From contig JAILES010000089.1 in assembly GCA_024687205.1 (NCBI GenBank), positions 1 to 57,604 on the forward strand: a stretch of 57,604 bases of DNA. Reading direction: 5' to 3'. A program made the translations under genes and the position numbers. The DNA is from Lachnospiraceae bacterium (GTDB lineage: Bacteria; Bacillota; Clostridia; Lachnospirales; Lachnospiraceae). The notes under the pieces are model-generated. The model worked only from the letters and a program-made list of their open reading frames with translations. It ran no database searches and had not been told where the DNA came from. Numbering within the stretch: the first letter of the stretch is position 1; the number at the start of each line of letters is the position of its first letter. This document shows positions 43,109 through 51,564 of the stretch, one piece after another.

Positions 43109-45331
43109 ATGCCGGCTGAACCCAGAAAATTCGGAGAGATCGAGCCCGAAGAACTCAGACGGGCACTTGGAAGAGCAGTTAATATGAAGGAAAGCTTTGA
43201 AGAAAAAGCTGAGTTCCTTCTGGATCTGTACAATGTCAATTACGGCAGTATAGATATGTCTCATGATCATCCGAAGCAGCATGAAGCGATAGATGATTTT
43301 CTGACGGGTATACTTGATCTTAAGGATGAGAACGGAAAGCTTGACGGAAAAGCGGTCAAGGACTTTATCCATCAGATGAATGCATACCGTCTGCAGAAGA
43401 TCGCTGAATATTCGGAAATGATCATAAGTACAAACGGCGGACTGAACAGCGAGATCCATCTGAGACTGGATGCAATGCCGAACCTGCTTCTGGGGGCAAC
43501 GCTCGCAGCGGACAACAATCCGCTCTTCATCGAATGGAACAGGGAACATCCGGATGATAAGCTGAATAACTATACTCTGGACGAAATGATCGTTAATGAC
43601 TTTGCAAGTCAGAGAGATGCACTGCCACCCGAGAGACAGGCTCTGATAAACGGATTTGTAGAACTGAGAGATCAGGCTTATGCTAGTCAGGGAATAGTCA
43701 CTGCCAAGCAAAAGGGCGAATACGAGAAAAGTGTGATGGAGAACAACATCGACACTTACCGTGTCAACCTGGAGTGGGAGATGGAAGATCTCATTGCGGA
43801 TCCCGCACAGAGACTGATAATGCTGGCTGAAGCAGGCGATATCCATACCCTTGTAAGGGAATATGTGGATATGGCTGTCAAAGTAGGGCTTGAGGGCGAT
43901 GAAGACTTAAGGGATTCACTGGAAGATTTTGAAGAGTATCTGCAGGAACCGGTTGAGGGGACAAGCGGCATACATATGCAGCCCAAGCGCGGAGCAGTGT
44001 TTATAGCGACCTTCCTTGAAGAAATGGCTATGTACCGCGGGGAACTCCTGGTAAAAGCAGGGATCGAAGGAGAAAAGTTTGCGGATCAGATAAGACGGGG
44101 AGAGATACCCGGAACCGAACTGTATGCCGGTAACGAGGCAGCGATAAAGGAGATCTCCGATGCGATGATGAACGGCACGGAGCTGTATGCAAAAGTAGCA
44201 ACCACCGCCAATGCCATGAAACTGGCAAGCATGCCTTTTGACACAACAGTGATAAGCGGTGATATGGCCGATAAGTACGGATATGAAACTATGCCGGTGC
44301 AGTATTTCATAGGCAAACCTCTTGAAGATGCCGTTAATGCGGCAGTGAAAGCGGATTATCCCGACGGCATGCATTATAAGGCCAAGGGCGAGAGGCTGGT
44401 ACCCGATCAGGTAATAAGCTCGAAGTACGGTCTTGCGATAAGCGGCAGCGGATATGCAGCGGTGACTGATGAGGACGGTAAGAACATGGCAGTCGAAAAG
44501 GCTGCCGAAAGCAATGCCAAAGCTCAGAAGGCCTGCTCGGAATATGCAGAGGCAGTTGAAGATATCACGGACAGGACGTACACGGATTTCAGAAAGCTCT
44601 ATGATATAGCAAGAAGCAAGAGGACCAATTCAAAGCAGTTCACGGATATGCTCTGGGCACTTCAGGATGTATCGGAGCTGGACAGAGACAAGAGTCCCGA
44701 AGAAATAGAAAAGGCCTTAACTACTCTGAAGGAAAGTGCGGGAAAGTATAAGGAGAGGATAGACGGCAGTATTTTCAGGGGAGTTACGGCTGCCGGCAAG
44801 GAAAGAAGACAGCTCGCAGACGATCTGGAAAAATATGCAAGTGAGCAGCTGGAGAAACTTGCAAAGTGCAAAGGTGACAGGCTCAACGAACGCATGCCTC
44901 TGAGCGAGCAGCTGGACGGACTTGAAAAGAACAGACAGCTGATCGCTTCGGCAAGAGAGCTTGAAGCCAGGCGTGTATCGGAAACGCGTAAACCCGCCGC
45001 GGAGGCGGATACGATAACAAAACCGGTAAGCAGGGCACAGGTGATCGAGCATCCTGCAGCGGATGCCGAGACGATACTCAGCAAACCGGTAAGCAAGGCT
45101 CAGACGATAGTAAGACCCAGAAGCGAGTCCAATCCCGTAAATCTGGGAAAACTTATGGATGAGCAGAGGAAAGCTGACGGAAAAGCAGAAGCGAAGAACG
45201 ATGTGCGTGAAGAAGTACTTCGCAAGAGAGAGGCGATCATGCAGAAACGCCGTGAGAACGAAGCTGCCGGCATAGTCAGCGACGGAAAGAACCAGGCACA
45301 GCAACAGGCAGGAAAAGGAGGAAAGACATGA
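43109..45331 (+). CDS. Large protein of unknown function, paralogue B (740 aa)
   Basis: This is the sister of the preceding gene's product, collinear over its full length. Shared segments include EELRRALGRAV near the start, NGKLDGKAVKDFI, ADNNPLFIEWNREHPDDKL, FLEEMAMYRGELLV, RIDGSIFRGVTAAGKERRQ and the C-terminal VREEVLRKREAIMQKRRE. The linker differs: it has KPVS-K/R-AQ repeats instead of the QITYGQT repeats. No signal peptide, membrane segment or catalytic motif is visible. AAAGGGGG lies before ATG 43109. The stop overlaps the DUF6935 gene by 4 bp, so the three products are made in a coupled way. Function unknown. Confidence 0.88.
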   Translation: MPAEPRKFGEIEPEELRRALGRAVNMKESFEEKAEFLLDLYNVNYGSIDMSHDHPKQHEAIDDFLTGILDLKDENGKLDGKAVKDFIHQMNAYRLQKIAEYSEMIISTNGGLNSEIHLRLDAMPNLLLGATLAADNNPLFIEWNREHPDDKLNNYTLDEMIVNDFASQRDALPPERQALINGFVELRDQAYASQGIVTAKQKGEYEKSVMENNIDTYRVNLEWEMEDLIADPAQRLIMLAEAGDIHTLVREYVDMAVKVGLEGDEDLRDSLEDFEEYLQEPVEGTSGIHMQPKRGAVFIATFLEEMAMYRGELLVKAGIEGEKFADQIRRGEIPGTELYAGNEAAIKEISDAMMNGTELYAKVATTANAMKLASMPFDTTVISGDMADKYGYETMPVQYFIGKPLEDAVNAAVKADYPDGMHYKAKGERLVPDQVISSKYGLAISGSGYAAVTDEDGKNMAVEKAAESNAKAQKACSEYAEAVEDITDRTYTDFRKLYDIARSKRTNSKQFTDMLWALQDVSELDRDKSPEEIEKALTTLKESAGKYKERIDGSIFRGVTAAGKERRQLADDLEKYASEQLEKLAKCKGDRLNERMPLSEQLDGLEKNRQLIASARELEARRVSETRKPAAEADTITKPVSRAQVIEHPAADAETILSKPVSKAQTIVRPRSESNPVNLGKLMDEQRKADGKAEAKNDVREEVLRKREAIMQKRRENEAAGIVSDGKNQAQQQAGKGGKT

Positions 45332-45828
45332 GTAACAAAAGCGTAGACATCACATTTCAGGAATTACCCGGGGATCTGGAAGCCTTAAAGAGTCTTCCTG
45401 AGGCGGCCATGAGCACGCCTTTTGAAACGGCTGCCCTTACCGTCGCAGCATTGTGCGTCTATCCGAAAAACAGGGACGAGGCTATTAAGATGCTGGAGTA
45501 TCTTAAAGGACCTGCCGGTGTGAGCGAGTACGAAAAGCAGTTCATCCGCGACCGTTTTATGGACAAGGACTATGTTCCGAGGTCGTTCTTTAAGGGAGCT
45601 GTTCCCGGAAATGATTATACGCCGGATAAGCCCTTTGTTATCACGATCAGCGAGAATCCCTACTCCTATCAGGATCAGGGTTATGCAAAGCTCTATCTCA
45701 GATCGGGCGGTGCGGATTCGGAACGTCCCATACAGCTGCGTCAGGCAAAAGACGGAAAGTGGTACATGTGGGAACAGTTCCTGCTTTCCGATATAAGAAA
45801 GCCGGAGAGCAGCAATCCCTGGGCTTGA
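45328..45828 (+). CDS. DUF6935-like protein (166 aa)
   Basis: The protein fits a family I recall as DUF6935: an N-terminal ELPGDLEALKSLPEAAMSTP, then TAALTVAALCVYPKN, YEKQFIRDRFMDKDYVPRSF, ISENPYSYQDQGYAKLYL, and a final GKWYMWEQFLLSDIRKP. It is soluble, with no catalytic motif known. It is translationally coupled to paralogue B (ATGA overlap), which suggests it works with the twin proteins. Its stop codon lies inside the -35 box of the downstream FMN-riboswitch promoter. Confidence 0.8.
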   Translation: MSNKSVDITFQELPGDLEALKSLPEAAMSTPFETAALTVAALCVYPKNRDEAIKMLEYLKGPAGVSEYEKQFIRDRFMDKDYVPRSFFKGAVPGNDYTPDKPFVITISENPYSYQDQGYAKLYLRSGGADSERPIQLRQAKDGKWYMWEQFLLSDIRKPESSNPWA

Positions 45829-45853
45829 CAAGGGTGTTATAATAAGCTGTAAA
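45825..45853 (+). promoter_or_regulatory. Promoter of the FMN riboswitch-ribU unit
   Basis: TTGACA (45825-45830) overlaps the stop codon of the preceding gene and has TGTAAA 17 bp downstream (45848). An extended -10 TGTTATAAT (TATAAT at 45838-45843) lies between and could work alone. Either choice starts the RNA just before the riboswitch. Confidence 0.6.
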
Positions 45854-45865
45854 CAAAAACTGAAG

Positions 45866-45982
45866 ATCTTTCGGGGCGGGGTGAGATTCCCCACCGGCGG
45901 TGACAGTCCGCGAGCCGAGGAATCGGCTGATCCGGTGTGATTCCGGAACCGACGGTTATAGTCCGGATGAGAGAAGGATTGG
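45866..45982 (+). ncRNA. FMN riboswitch (RFN element)
   Basis: The conserved RFN blocks are present in order: TTCGGGGCGGGGTGAGATTC, CCCACCGGCGGTGACAGTCC, GCGAGCC, CCGGTGTGATTCCGGAACC, and GACGGTTATAGTCCGGATG followed by AGAGAAGG. The variable arm is a short GAGCCGAGGAATCGGCT hairpin. It precedes ribU and a terminator, so FMN binding should end transcription before the transporter gene when flavin is plentiful. Confidence 0.96.
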
Positions 45983-45998
45983 GATATTGTATTTCCTG

Positions 45999-46034
45999 CC
46001 CCGTTTTTCGTGTGAAAACGGGGTTTTCCTTTTT
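45999..46034 (+). terminator. Riboswitch-controlled terminator upstream of ribU
   Basis: A perfect 9-bp stem CCCCGTTTT/AAAACGGGG (45999-46007 with 46015-46023) is followed by TTTTCCTTTTT. It lies 17 nt after the FMN aptamer and is the likely expression platform. Confidence 0.88.
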
Positions 46035-46098
46035 CGGTAAACGTGGATTTTCGGTGAAAGATGCGGAAGGTTCCGCGTAAGAACAAGGAGGAAGAAAA

Positions 46099-46833
46099 AT
46101 GAGTGAAATGTTACAGAGTGTAAAGGAAAACAGTGCTTATGTATGCGGCTTTGTCGCCATAGTGGCGCTGATCTTCGTGCTGGCCATCATACTCGAGAAG
46201 CTCGCACAGAAGAAGAACAAGAGCAGCGAGAAGCTGCTCTCTACCAGACGTGTGGTGATGATAGGCATGTTCTCGGCAGTGGCAGGCGTACTTATGCTGC
46301 TGGAGTTCGAACTGCCTATAGTTCCCAATTTCTACAAGCTTGACTTCTCGGAACTGCCGGTACTGATCTGCGGTTTCGCTTTCGGACCTTCGGCTGCAGT
46401 ACTTACGGAGTTCATCAAGATTCTGGTAAAGCTTATGTTCAAACCTACCACCAGTGCTTTCGTAGGTGAGCTCGCAAACTTTGCGGTAGGCTGTGCCCTG
46501 GTGCTTCCGGCTACTACGATCTACAGCTTTAAGAAGACAAAGAAGGGCGCTCTTGTATCCATGATCGTGGGTGTCTGCGTCATGGTGATATTCGGAAGCT
46601 TCTTCAATGCCGTATATCTGCTGCCGGTATTTGCAAAGATGTTCGGTGGCATGCCGGTAGAGGAACTGGTAAAGATGTATGCCGAGATCAACCCCGCAGT
46701 GAGCGGAGGAAGCGTTACCACCTTCGTTATCGTGTTTACCGCACCCCTTAATCTGATCAAGGGTACGGCTGATGCCCTGATCACGATGCTGATCTATAAG
46801 AAGCTGTCCCCGATCCTTAAGGGTAATAAGTAA
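46099..46833 (+). CDS. ribU: Riboflavin transporter, ECF S component
   Basis: The 244-aa membrane protein has about six membrane segments and the RibU signature around PNFYKLDFSELPVLICGF with the following GPSAAVLTEFIKILVKL. An extra N-terminal membrane segment (residues 15-32) precedes the core. RibU binds riboflavin outside the cell and takes it up with the shared ECF energising module, not encoded here. The FMN riboswitch directly upstream supports the call. AGGAGG precedes ATG 46099. Confidence 0.95.
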   Translation: MSEMLQSVKENSAYVCGFVAIVALIFVLAIILEKLAQKKNKSSEKLLSTRRVVMIGMFSAVAGVLMLLEFELPIVPNFYKLDFSELPVLICGFAFGPSAAVLTEFIKILVKLMFKPTTSAFVGELANFAVGCALVLPATTIYSFKKTKKGALVSMIVGVCVMVIFGSFFNAVYLLPVFAKMFGGMPVEELVKMYAEINPAVSGGSVTTFVIVFTAPLNLIKGTADALITMLIYKKLSPILKGNK

Positions 46834-46839
46834 GAAAGA

Positions 46840-46868
46840 TTGAAATAATAGAGAAATTCTGATAAAAT
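46840..46868 (+). promoter_or_regulatory. Promoter of the ycxB-like/tsa gene block
   Basis: TTGAAA (46840-46845), 17 bp, then TAAAAT (46863-46868), immediately after ribU. The RNA would start next to the hairpin at 46871. Confidence 0.7.
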
Positions 46869-46870
46869 AT

Positions 46871-46915
46871 ACGCTGGATCTGTGTGTGTAGATGTTATGT
46901 ATACCGATCCGGCGT
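46871..46915 (+). terminator. Long-loop hairpin in the ycxB-like leader (terminator or attenuator)
   Basis: Arms ACGCTGGATC and GATCCGGCGT pair over 10 bp (one G-T) around a 25-nt loop and are followed by TATTTTGTT. It could end ribU transcripts, or act as an attenuator for RNAs started at the 46840 promoter. Confidence 0.5.
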
Positions 46916-46950
46916 TATTTTGTTATAAAAAAATCGCTTAGGAGAAGAAC

Positions 46951-47457
46951 TTGGAAGAGAAGGAACTCGAAAGTAACGATGGGTTAAAGATCACAGCCAA
47001 TATGAGTACTGCGGTACTCTACGACTATATGGTCCATCACAGCTATACCTCGGCAGAGGGAATACTGGGGACCTGTTTTGGCGTGCTCGGACTTATCATT
47101 TTTGCAAAAACTCAATATCCCCTCTATCTGCTGATAGGGCTGGTTCTGATCTTCTATCTGCCCGTAAACTTAAGGTACAGGGCAGCTCTTGCCATGCATA
47201 AAAATCCCGCATTTAAGAAACCGCTGGAGTACAGCTTCGGAAGAGAGGGCTTTACTGTGCGCCAGGGTGAGGAGAGCGGAGAGATAAGCTGGGACAAGTG
47301 TACCAAAGCCGTATCCACGAGGCTCAGCATAGTTATATATACCGGAAAGAAGAATGCGTCCATTTTGCCGAGGAAGGATATAGGAGACGATCTGGGAGAA
47401 CTCATATCCTGTATCTCGGAACATATGGATCAGAGGAAGATCAGGATACGTTTTTAG
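46951..47457 (+). CDS. YcxB-like membrane protein (168 aa)
   Basis: Two membrane segments (about 38-72) are followed by a C-terminal domain with the YcxB-like pattern YSFGREGFTVRQGEESGEISWDK (here residues about 92-114), where the Trp strand is typical. The family has no known activity. The start is TTG 46951, supported by GGAGAAG (46941-46947) at 3-bp spacing; no ATG fits. tsaE starts 3 bp after the stop. Confidence 0.75.
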   Translation: MEEKELESNDGLKITANMSTAVLYDYMVHHSYTSAEGILGTCFGVLGLIIFAKTQYPLYLLIGLVLIFYLPVNLRYRAALAMHKNPAFKKPLEYSFGREGFTVRQGEESGEISWDKCTKAVSTRLSIVIYTGKKNASILPRKDIGDDLGELISCISEHMDQRKIRIRF

Positions 47458-47460
47458 GCT

Positions 47461-47892
47461 ATGGAAATGAGAGTTTATGAAAGCAGGAACAGGGAAGAGA
47501 CCTTTGAACTCGGAGTAAAGCTGGGGGAGAAGGCTAAGCCCGGAGACATATATGCGGTGACCGGAGATCTGGGAGCAGGCAAGACCGTGCTGGCCAAAGG
47601 GCTGGCAAAGGGCCTCGGTTTCGAAGGCGTGGTGAATTCGCCGACCTTTACGGTGATGCAGGAGTACCGCGGCGGAAGGCTGGATCTCTTCCACTTTGAT
47701 ACCTACAGGATAGAAGAGCCGGAAGAAATGTATGAGCTTGATTATGAGGAATATTTTTTCGGGAAGGGAGTCTGCCTGATAGAGTGGCCGGGGCAGATAG
47801 AAGAACTGATACCCGAAAATGCGGTAAAAATAAACATGGAATATGACAGGCCGGATGATATCGAACACAGAAGGATAACAATAGAAGGATGA
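47461..47892 (+). CDS. tsaE: tRNA t6A biosynthesis ATPase TsaE
   Basis: The Walker A motif GDLGAGKT lies at residues 35-42. SPTFTVMQEYRGG and FHFDTYRIEEPEEMYELDYEEYF follow, then LIEWPGQIEELIP; all are TsaE signatures. The length (143 aa) is normal. TsaE stimulates the TsaB-TsaD complex that puts the threonylcarbamoyl group on A37 of tRNAs reading ANN codons. tsaB overlaps by 4 bp, and tsaD lies five genes downstream. Confidence 0.96.
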   Translation: MEMRVYESRNREETFELGVKLGEKAKPGDIYAVTGDLGAGKTVLAKGLAKGLGFEGVVNSPTFTVMQEYRGGRLDLFHFDTYRIEEPEEMYELDYEEYFFGKGVCLIEWPGQIEELIPENAVKINMEYDRPDDIEHRRITIEG

Positions 47893-48584
47893 AGATACTT
47901 GCTATAGAAAGCTCGGGACGCTGCGCATCAGCTGCATTACTGAGCGACGGGATGATAAAAGGCGAATATACGCTGGATACGGGACTCACCCATTCGGAGA
48001 CTCTGCTGCCGCTGACAGACAGCCTGCTTAAGGGAACCGGAGGAGAGAAGCCGGATGTGATCGCCGTTTCGGCGGGACCGGGTTCCTTTACGGGACTCAG
48101 GATAGGAGCGGCCATGGTAAAGGGTCTTGCAGACGGATGGAAAGCAGGGGTTATCGCCGTGCCCACACTGGAAGCACTTGCCTACAGATTTTACGGATAT
48201 GAGGAACTGATATGTCCGCTGATGGATGCCAGAAGGGGACAGGTATACGGCGGTGTATATACTTTTGCCGAAGGAAATAAACTTGAAACGCTGAGGACCG
48301 GAGGCGCTTATGAGCTGAAGGAAGTCCTGGAGTATATCAACGGGATCGGAAAGAAAGTGATCTTTCTCGGAGACGGGACGGACAGATATGAGGAAGTGAT
48401 AAAGGAAGAAGTGAAAGTGCCTTTCCTTATCGCAGCGCCTCACAAAAGATACCAGTCGGCGGCCTGTGTTGCCATGTATGCTTATGAAGCAGGGGAAGAG
48501 AAAGTGATACCTGCCCAGGCTTTTGTTCCGGAGTACATGAGGATGAGCCAGGCTGAACGAGAGAGGGCGGAAAAAGGTGAGTGA
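47889..48584 (+). CDS. tsaB: tRNA t6A biosynthesis protein TsaB
   Basis: It starts [18 protein letters not shown], the TsaB form of the ASKHA fold, with HSETLLPLTDSLL, VSAGPGSFTGLRIG and LMDARRGQVYGGVY. The length (231 aa) is normal. TsaB is the scaffold partner of TsaD. It overlaps tsaE by 4 bp and rimI by 8 bp. Confidence 0.96.
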   Translation: MKILAIESSGRCASAALLSDGMIKGEYTLDTGLTHSETLLPLTDSLLKGTGGEKPDVIAVSAGPGSFTGLRIGAAMVKGLADGWKAGVIAVPTLEALAYRFYGYEELICPLMDARRGQVYGGVYTFAEGNKLETLRTGGAYELKEVLEYINGIGKKVIFLGDGTDRYEEVIKEEVKVPFLIAAPHKRYQSAACVAMYAYEAGEEKVIPAQAFVPEYMRMSQAERERAEKGE

Positions 48585-49020
48585 GCTCCTGATAAGGGAA
48601 ATGACAGAGGGAGACCTTAAGGCGGTAAGCGAGCTGGAAACCCGGAATTTCTCCCATCCCTGGAGATATGAGGATTTTAAGGAAGCCTTTTCCAAACCCC
48701 ATTATCTGTATTATGTTGCGGAAAAAGACGGGAATATTGCCGGAGTATCGGGACTGATAATAAGCTTTGACGAAGCCGAGCTTGTTAATGTTTCGGTAGA
48801 TGAGAGACTGAGAAGAGAGGGAATAGCGAAGGCACTGCTGTCAAAGCTCTTTGATGCCGGCAGGGAAAGAGGGGTAAAGGATTTCCTGCTGGAGGTACGC
48901 AGCGGCAATGCTGCAGCGATAGCGCTGTATGAGAAACTCGGATTCGTTAAGGAGGGCATAAGCCCCGGGTTTTACAGGGATCCGAAAGAAGATGCACTTT
49001 TGTACCATTTGAAAGGATAG
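48577..49020 (+). CDS. rimI: Ribosomal-protein-alanine N-acetyltransferase RimI (GNAT)
   Basis: The 147-aa GNAT protein has the acetyl-CoA site RREGIAKALLSKL and the closing motif ALYEKLGFVKEG and YYxDPKEDALLY-like end (FYRDPKEDALLYHL). Its place directly after tsaB is the usual one for rimI in Firmicutes. It probably acetylates the N-terminus of ribosomal protein S18; other targets are possible. The start is GTG 48577 inside the end of tsaB, preceded by GGCGGAAAAAGG. Confidence 0.9.
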   Translation: MSELLIREMTEGDLKAVSELETRNFSHPWRYEDFKEAFSKPHYLYYVAEKDGNIAGVSGLIISFDEAELVNVSVDERLRREGIAKALLSKLFDAGRERGVKDFLLEVRSGNAAAIALYEKLGFVKEGISPGFYRDPKEDALLYHLKG

Positions 49021-49022
49021 AT

Positions 49023-49943
49023 ATGCTGGATGTTTGTTTGCTGGGTACCGGCGGTATGATGCCGCTGCCCAAGAGATACCTGACCTCGCTGGCGGTCAGA
49101 TACAACGGAATGAGCGTGCTGATAGACTGCGGTGAAGGAACGCAGATGGCACTCAGGGAGAAGGGCTGGAGCCCCAATCCCATCGGGATGATATGTTTTA
49201 CCCATTATCATGCCGATCACATAAGCGGACTTCCCGGAATGCTGCTTAACATGGGCAACGCCGAGAGGAACGAGCCCCTTACCATAGTGGGTCCCAAAGG
49301 ACTTGAAAGAGTTGTGGGAGCGCTTCGGGTGATAGCTCCGGAGCTGCCTTTTGAAATCGAATATCATGAACTTAAAGAAGCGGAGGAGAGGATACCGCTT
49401 AAAGAAGAAGGCGGATTTGTCAGGGCATTCAGGGTGAATCATAATGTGCTCTGCTACGGCTACAATATCGAGATAGAGAGAAAAGGACGTTTTGATGCAG
49501 AGGCCGCAAAAGCACAGGGCATACCCGTAAAGTGCTGGAACAGACTTCAGCACGGACAGACGGTTGAAGAAGACGGCTGCATCTATACGCCGGATATGGT
49601 GATGGGTGCAGAAAGAAAAGGACTGAAAGTGACCTATACCACGGATACCAGACCTACCGCCGGCATAGTGAATAATGCTGCCGGAGCGGATCTGTTCATC
49701 TGTGAAGGAATGTATGGTGACAGGGAAAAGGAAGCCAATGCAAAGCAGCATAAACACATGATGTTTTATGAGGCGGCAGAGCTGGCTAAAGAAGCCGGAG
49801 TTAAAGAAATGTGGCTTACACATTATTCACCTGCACTTATCCGGCCGGAACCTTATATGCAGGAAGTAAGAGAGATATTCCCCGCAGCTTATGCGGGCAA
49901 AGACGGAAAGAGCGTGGAACTTAAGTTTGAGGATGAAGAGTAG
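49023..49943 (+). CDS. rnz: Ribonuclease Z (MBL fold)
   Basis: The N-terminal LLGTGGMMPLPKR and the metal site FTHYHADHISGLPGM (His61, His63, Asp65, His66) are those of the RNase Z group of metallo-beta-lactamase-fold proteins. VTYTTDTRPT carries the bridging Asp and LTHYSPAL a late His. The length (306 aa) fits the short form. RNase Z trims tRNA 3' trailers, which would matter here because the tRNA genes in this window do not encode CCA. An MBL-fold hydrolase of other specificity is less likely. It lies 2 bp after rimI. Confidence 0.85.
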   Translation: MLDVCLLGTGGMMPLPKRYLTSLAVRYNGMSVLIDCGEGTQMALREKGWSPNPIGMICFTHYHADHISGLPGMLLNMGNAERNEPLTIVGPKGLERVVGALRVIAPELPFEIEYHELKEAEERIPLKEEGGFVRAFRVNHNVLCYGYNIEIERKGRFDAEAAKAQGIPVKCWNRLQHGQTVEEDGCIYTPDMVMGAERKGLKVTYTTDTRPTAGIVNNAAGADLFICEGMYGDREKEANAKQHKHMMFYEAAELAKEAGVKEMWLTHYSPALIRPEPYMQEVREIFPAAYAGKDGKSVELKFEDEE

Positions 49944-49946
49944 GAC

Positions 49947-50555
49947 GTGAACAAAAAGGCGATCAAAACAGTCATACTGATGATCGTGATAGTAGCATTG
50001 ATCTTGGGGTGCTACCTTTATTTGAGTCGCCGAAATAAGGAAAACAGTTCGCCGAAAAAGATGGAAGAGAAGATAGTCACCGAGATGACCGCGGCTCAGA
50101 AACTTATAGCACAGGCACCTTACATGGACTATCCTGCCACACCGGTGCAGCTTTTGAAATACTATAACGAACTGACGAAGATATTTTATAATGACAGCTT
50201 TTCGGAGGAAGAGATCGCCAAGCTTGCTCAGATCGCAAGAGGCTTGTATGACGATGAACTTGTTGCGCAGCAGACCGATGAAGAATATCTGGAAGCCCTG
50301 AAGACCGATATCGTCAATATGCATTCGATCAACTTTAAGCTTTATAAGAGCGAAGTTTCGCCATCCACGGATGTTGAATATTTTGAACATGACGGAAGAG
50401 AGTGTGCCAAGCTGTACTGCACCTATGAGGAACAGTCGGGCGGTCTGTTCCAGACTGCAAGGGAAGTGTTCATACTCCGTAAGGATGACGAAGGACACTG
50501 GAAGATATTCGGCTTTAAGCTTGTTAAGGAGGGTGATGAAAATGGCGGGAGTTAA
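49947..50555 (+). CDS. Membrane-anchored protein of unknown function (DUF6715-like)
   Basis: An N-terminal membrane segment (residues 6-26, [18 protein letters not shown]) anchors an external domain of about 165 residues that looks like an NTF2-like fold: [18 protein letters not shown], then KLYCTYEE and [20 protein letters not shown] strands. This fits a family I recall as DUF6715, found in Lachnospiraceae near tsaD, but the assignment is from memory. The start is GTG 49947 with a weak ribosome site. It overlaps tsaD by 14 bp. Confidence 0.7.
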   Translation: MNKKAIKTVILMIVIVALILGCYLYLSRRNKENSSPKKMEEKIVTEMTAAQKLIAQAPYMDYPATPVQLLKYYNELTKIFYNDSFSEEEIAKLAQIARGLYDDELVAQQTDEEYLEALKTDIVNMHSINFKLYKSEVSPSTDVEYFEHDGRECAKLYCTYEEQSGGLFQTAREVFILRKDDEGHWKIFGFKLVKEGDENGGS

Positions 50556-51564
50556 GATACTTGCGATTGAGAGCTCCTGTGATGAGACCGCGGCAGCAGT
50601 TGTTGAAGACGGAAGAAAGGTGCTCAGTAACATCATTTCATCACAGATAGATATACATACGCTTTACGGCGGCGTGGTGCCTGAGATAGCATCGAGAAAA
50701 CATACGGAACGTATCTGCAATGTTGTATCGGAAGCCTTGAATGCAGCTTCCATCAGTCTTGAAGATGTGGATGCCGTGGCTGTGACTTACGGCCCCGGTC
50801 TGGTGGGTGCGCTGCTGGTGGGCGTTTCCTATGCAAAAGGACTTGCTTATGCGGCTTCAAAACCGCTGATAGGTGTTCATCATATCGAAGGACATATCTG
50901 TGCAAACCTTATAGATCATCCCGAACTGGAACCGCCTTTTTTAAGTCTGGTGGTTTCCGGCGGACATACGACGCTGGTCAGGGTAGAGGACTACAATAAG
51001 ATGGAAGTCCTCGGCATCACACGTGATGATGCAGCAGGCGAAGCCTTTGATAAAGTGGCCAGAGCCATAGGACTCGGATATCCCGGGGGACCAAAGATAG
51101 ATAAGATATCCGATGAGGGAGACCCGGATGCGGTGGCATTTCCGAGAGCAAAGGTCGGAGATTCGGTTTATGATTTTTCCTTCAGCGGCTTAAAATCCGC
51201 AGTGCTTAATTACCTTAACCAGTGCAGGATGAGCAATGTTGAGATCAATACTGCGGACGTTGCGGCTTCTTTCCAGAAGGCAGCAGTGGATATACTCTGC
51301 GAACGCGTGGATCTGGCGCTGGACGAACTCGGTGATAAGACCTTCGCGCTGGCCGGAGGAGTGGCAGCCAACAAACATCTGCGTGCCGGTCTTGAAGAGG
51401 TATGCAAAAAACATGGGGTGAAGTTCTACTGCCCGCTGCCTGTTTACTGTACGGATAATGCAGCAATGATAGGCGCGGCAGCATATTATGAATATATTTC
51501 TGGAGTAAGGCACGGCCTGGATCTCAATGCGATGCCGTCGCTGAGACTCGGTGAACGCATATGA
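50542..51564 (+). CDS. tsaD: tRNA N6-adenosine threonylcarbamoyltransferase TsaD
   Basis: The protein starts [20 protein letters not shown]. It has [13 protein letters not shown] with the metal-binding His, the second His in [23 protein letters not shown], and the late [10 protein letters not shown] and [14 protein letters not shown] 50542 has AAGGAGGG (50527-50533) 8 bp upstream; the ATG 6 bp earlier is too close to it, and longer frames run into the previous gene. The 340-aa length is normal. It catalyses the last step of t6A37 synthesis with TsaB and TsaE. Confidence 0.97.
   Translation: MAGVKILAIESSCDETAAAVVEDGRKVLSNIISSQIDIHTLYGGVVPEIASRKHTERICNVVSEALNAASISLEDVDAVAVTYGPGLVGALLVGVSYAKGLAYAASKPLIGVHHIEGHICANLIDHPELEPPFLSLVVSGGHTTLVRVEDYNKMEVLGITRDDAAGEAFDKVARAIGLGYPGGPKIDKISDEGDPDAVAFPRAKVGDSVYDFSFSGLKSAVLNYLNQCRMSNVEINTADVAASFQKAAVDILCERVDLALDELGDKTFALAGGVAANKHLRAGLEEVCKKHGVKFYCPLPVYCTDNAAMIGAAAYYEYISGVRHGLDLNAMPSLRLGERI

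Noticed and set aside
42833..43846. 337-aa reverse-strand frame over the twin paralogues
   Set aside because: It is antisense to two well-supported genes with good ribosome sites, and its product shows no recognisable motif.
50371..50541. N-terminal extension of tsaD
   Set aside because: It lies within the preceding gene in another frame. The good ribosome site and the family start [12 protein letters not shown] place the start at 50542.
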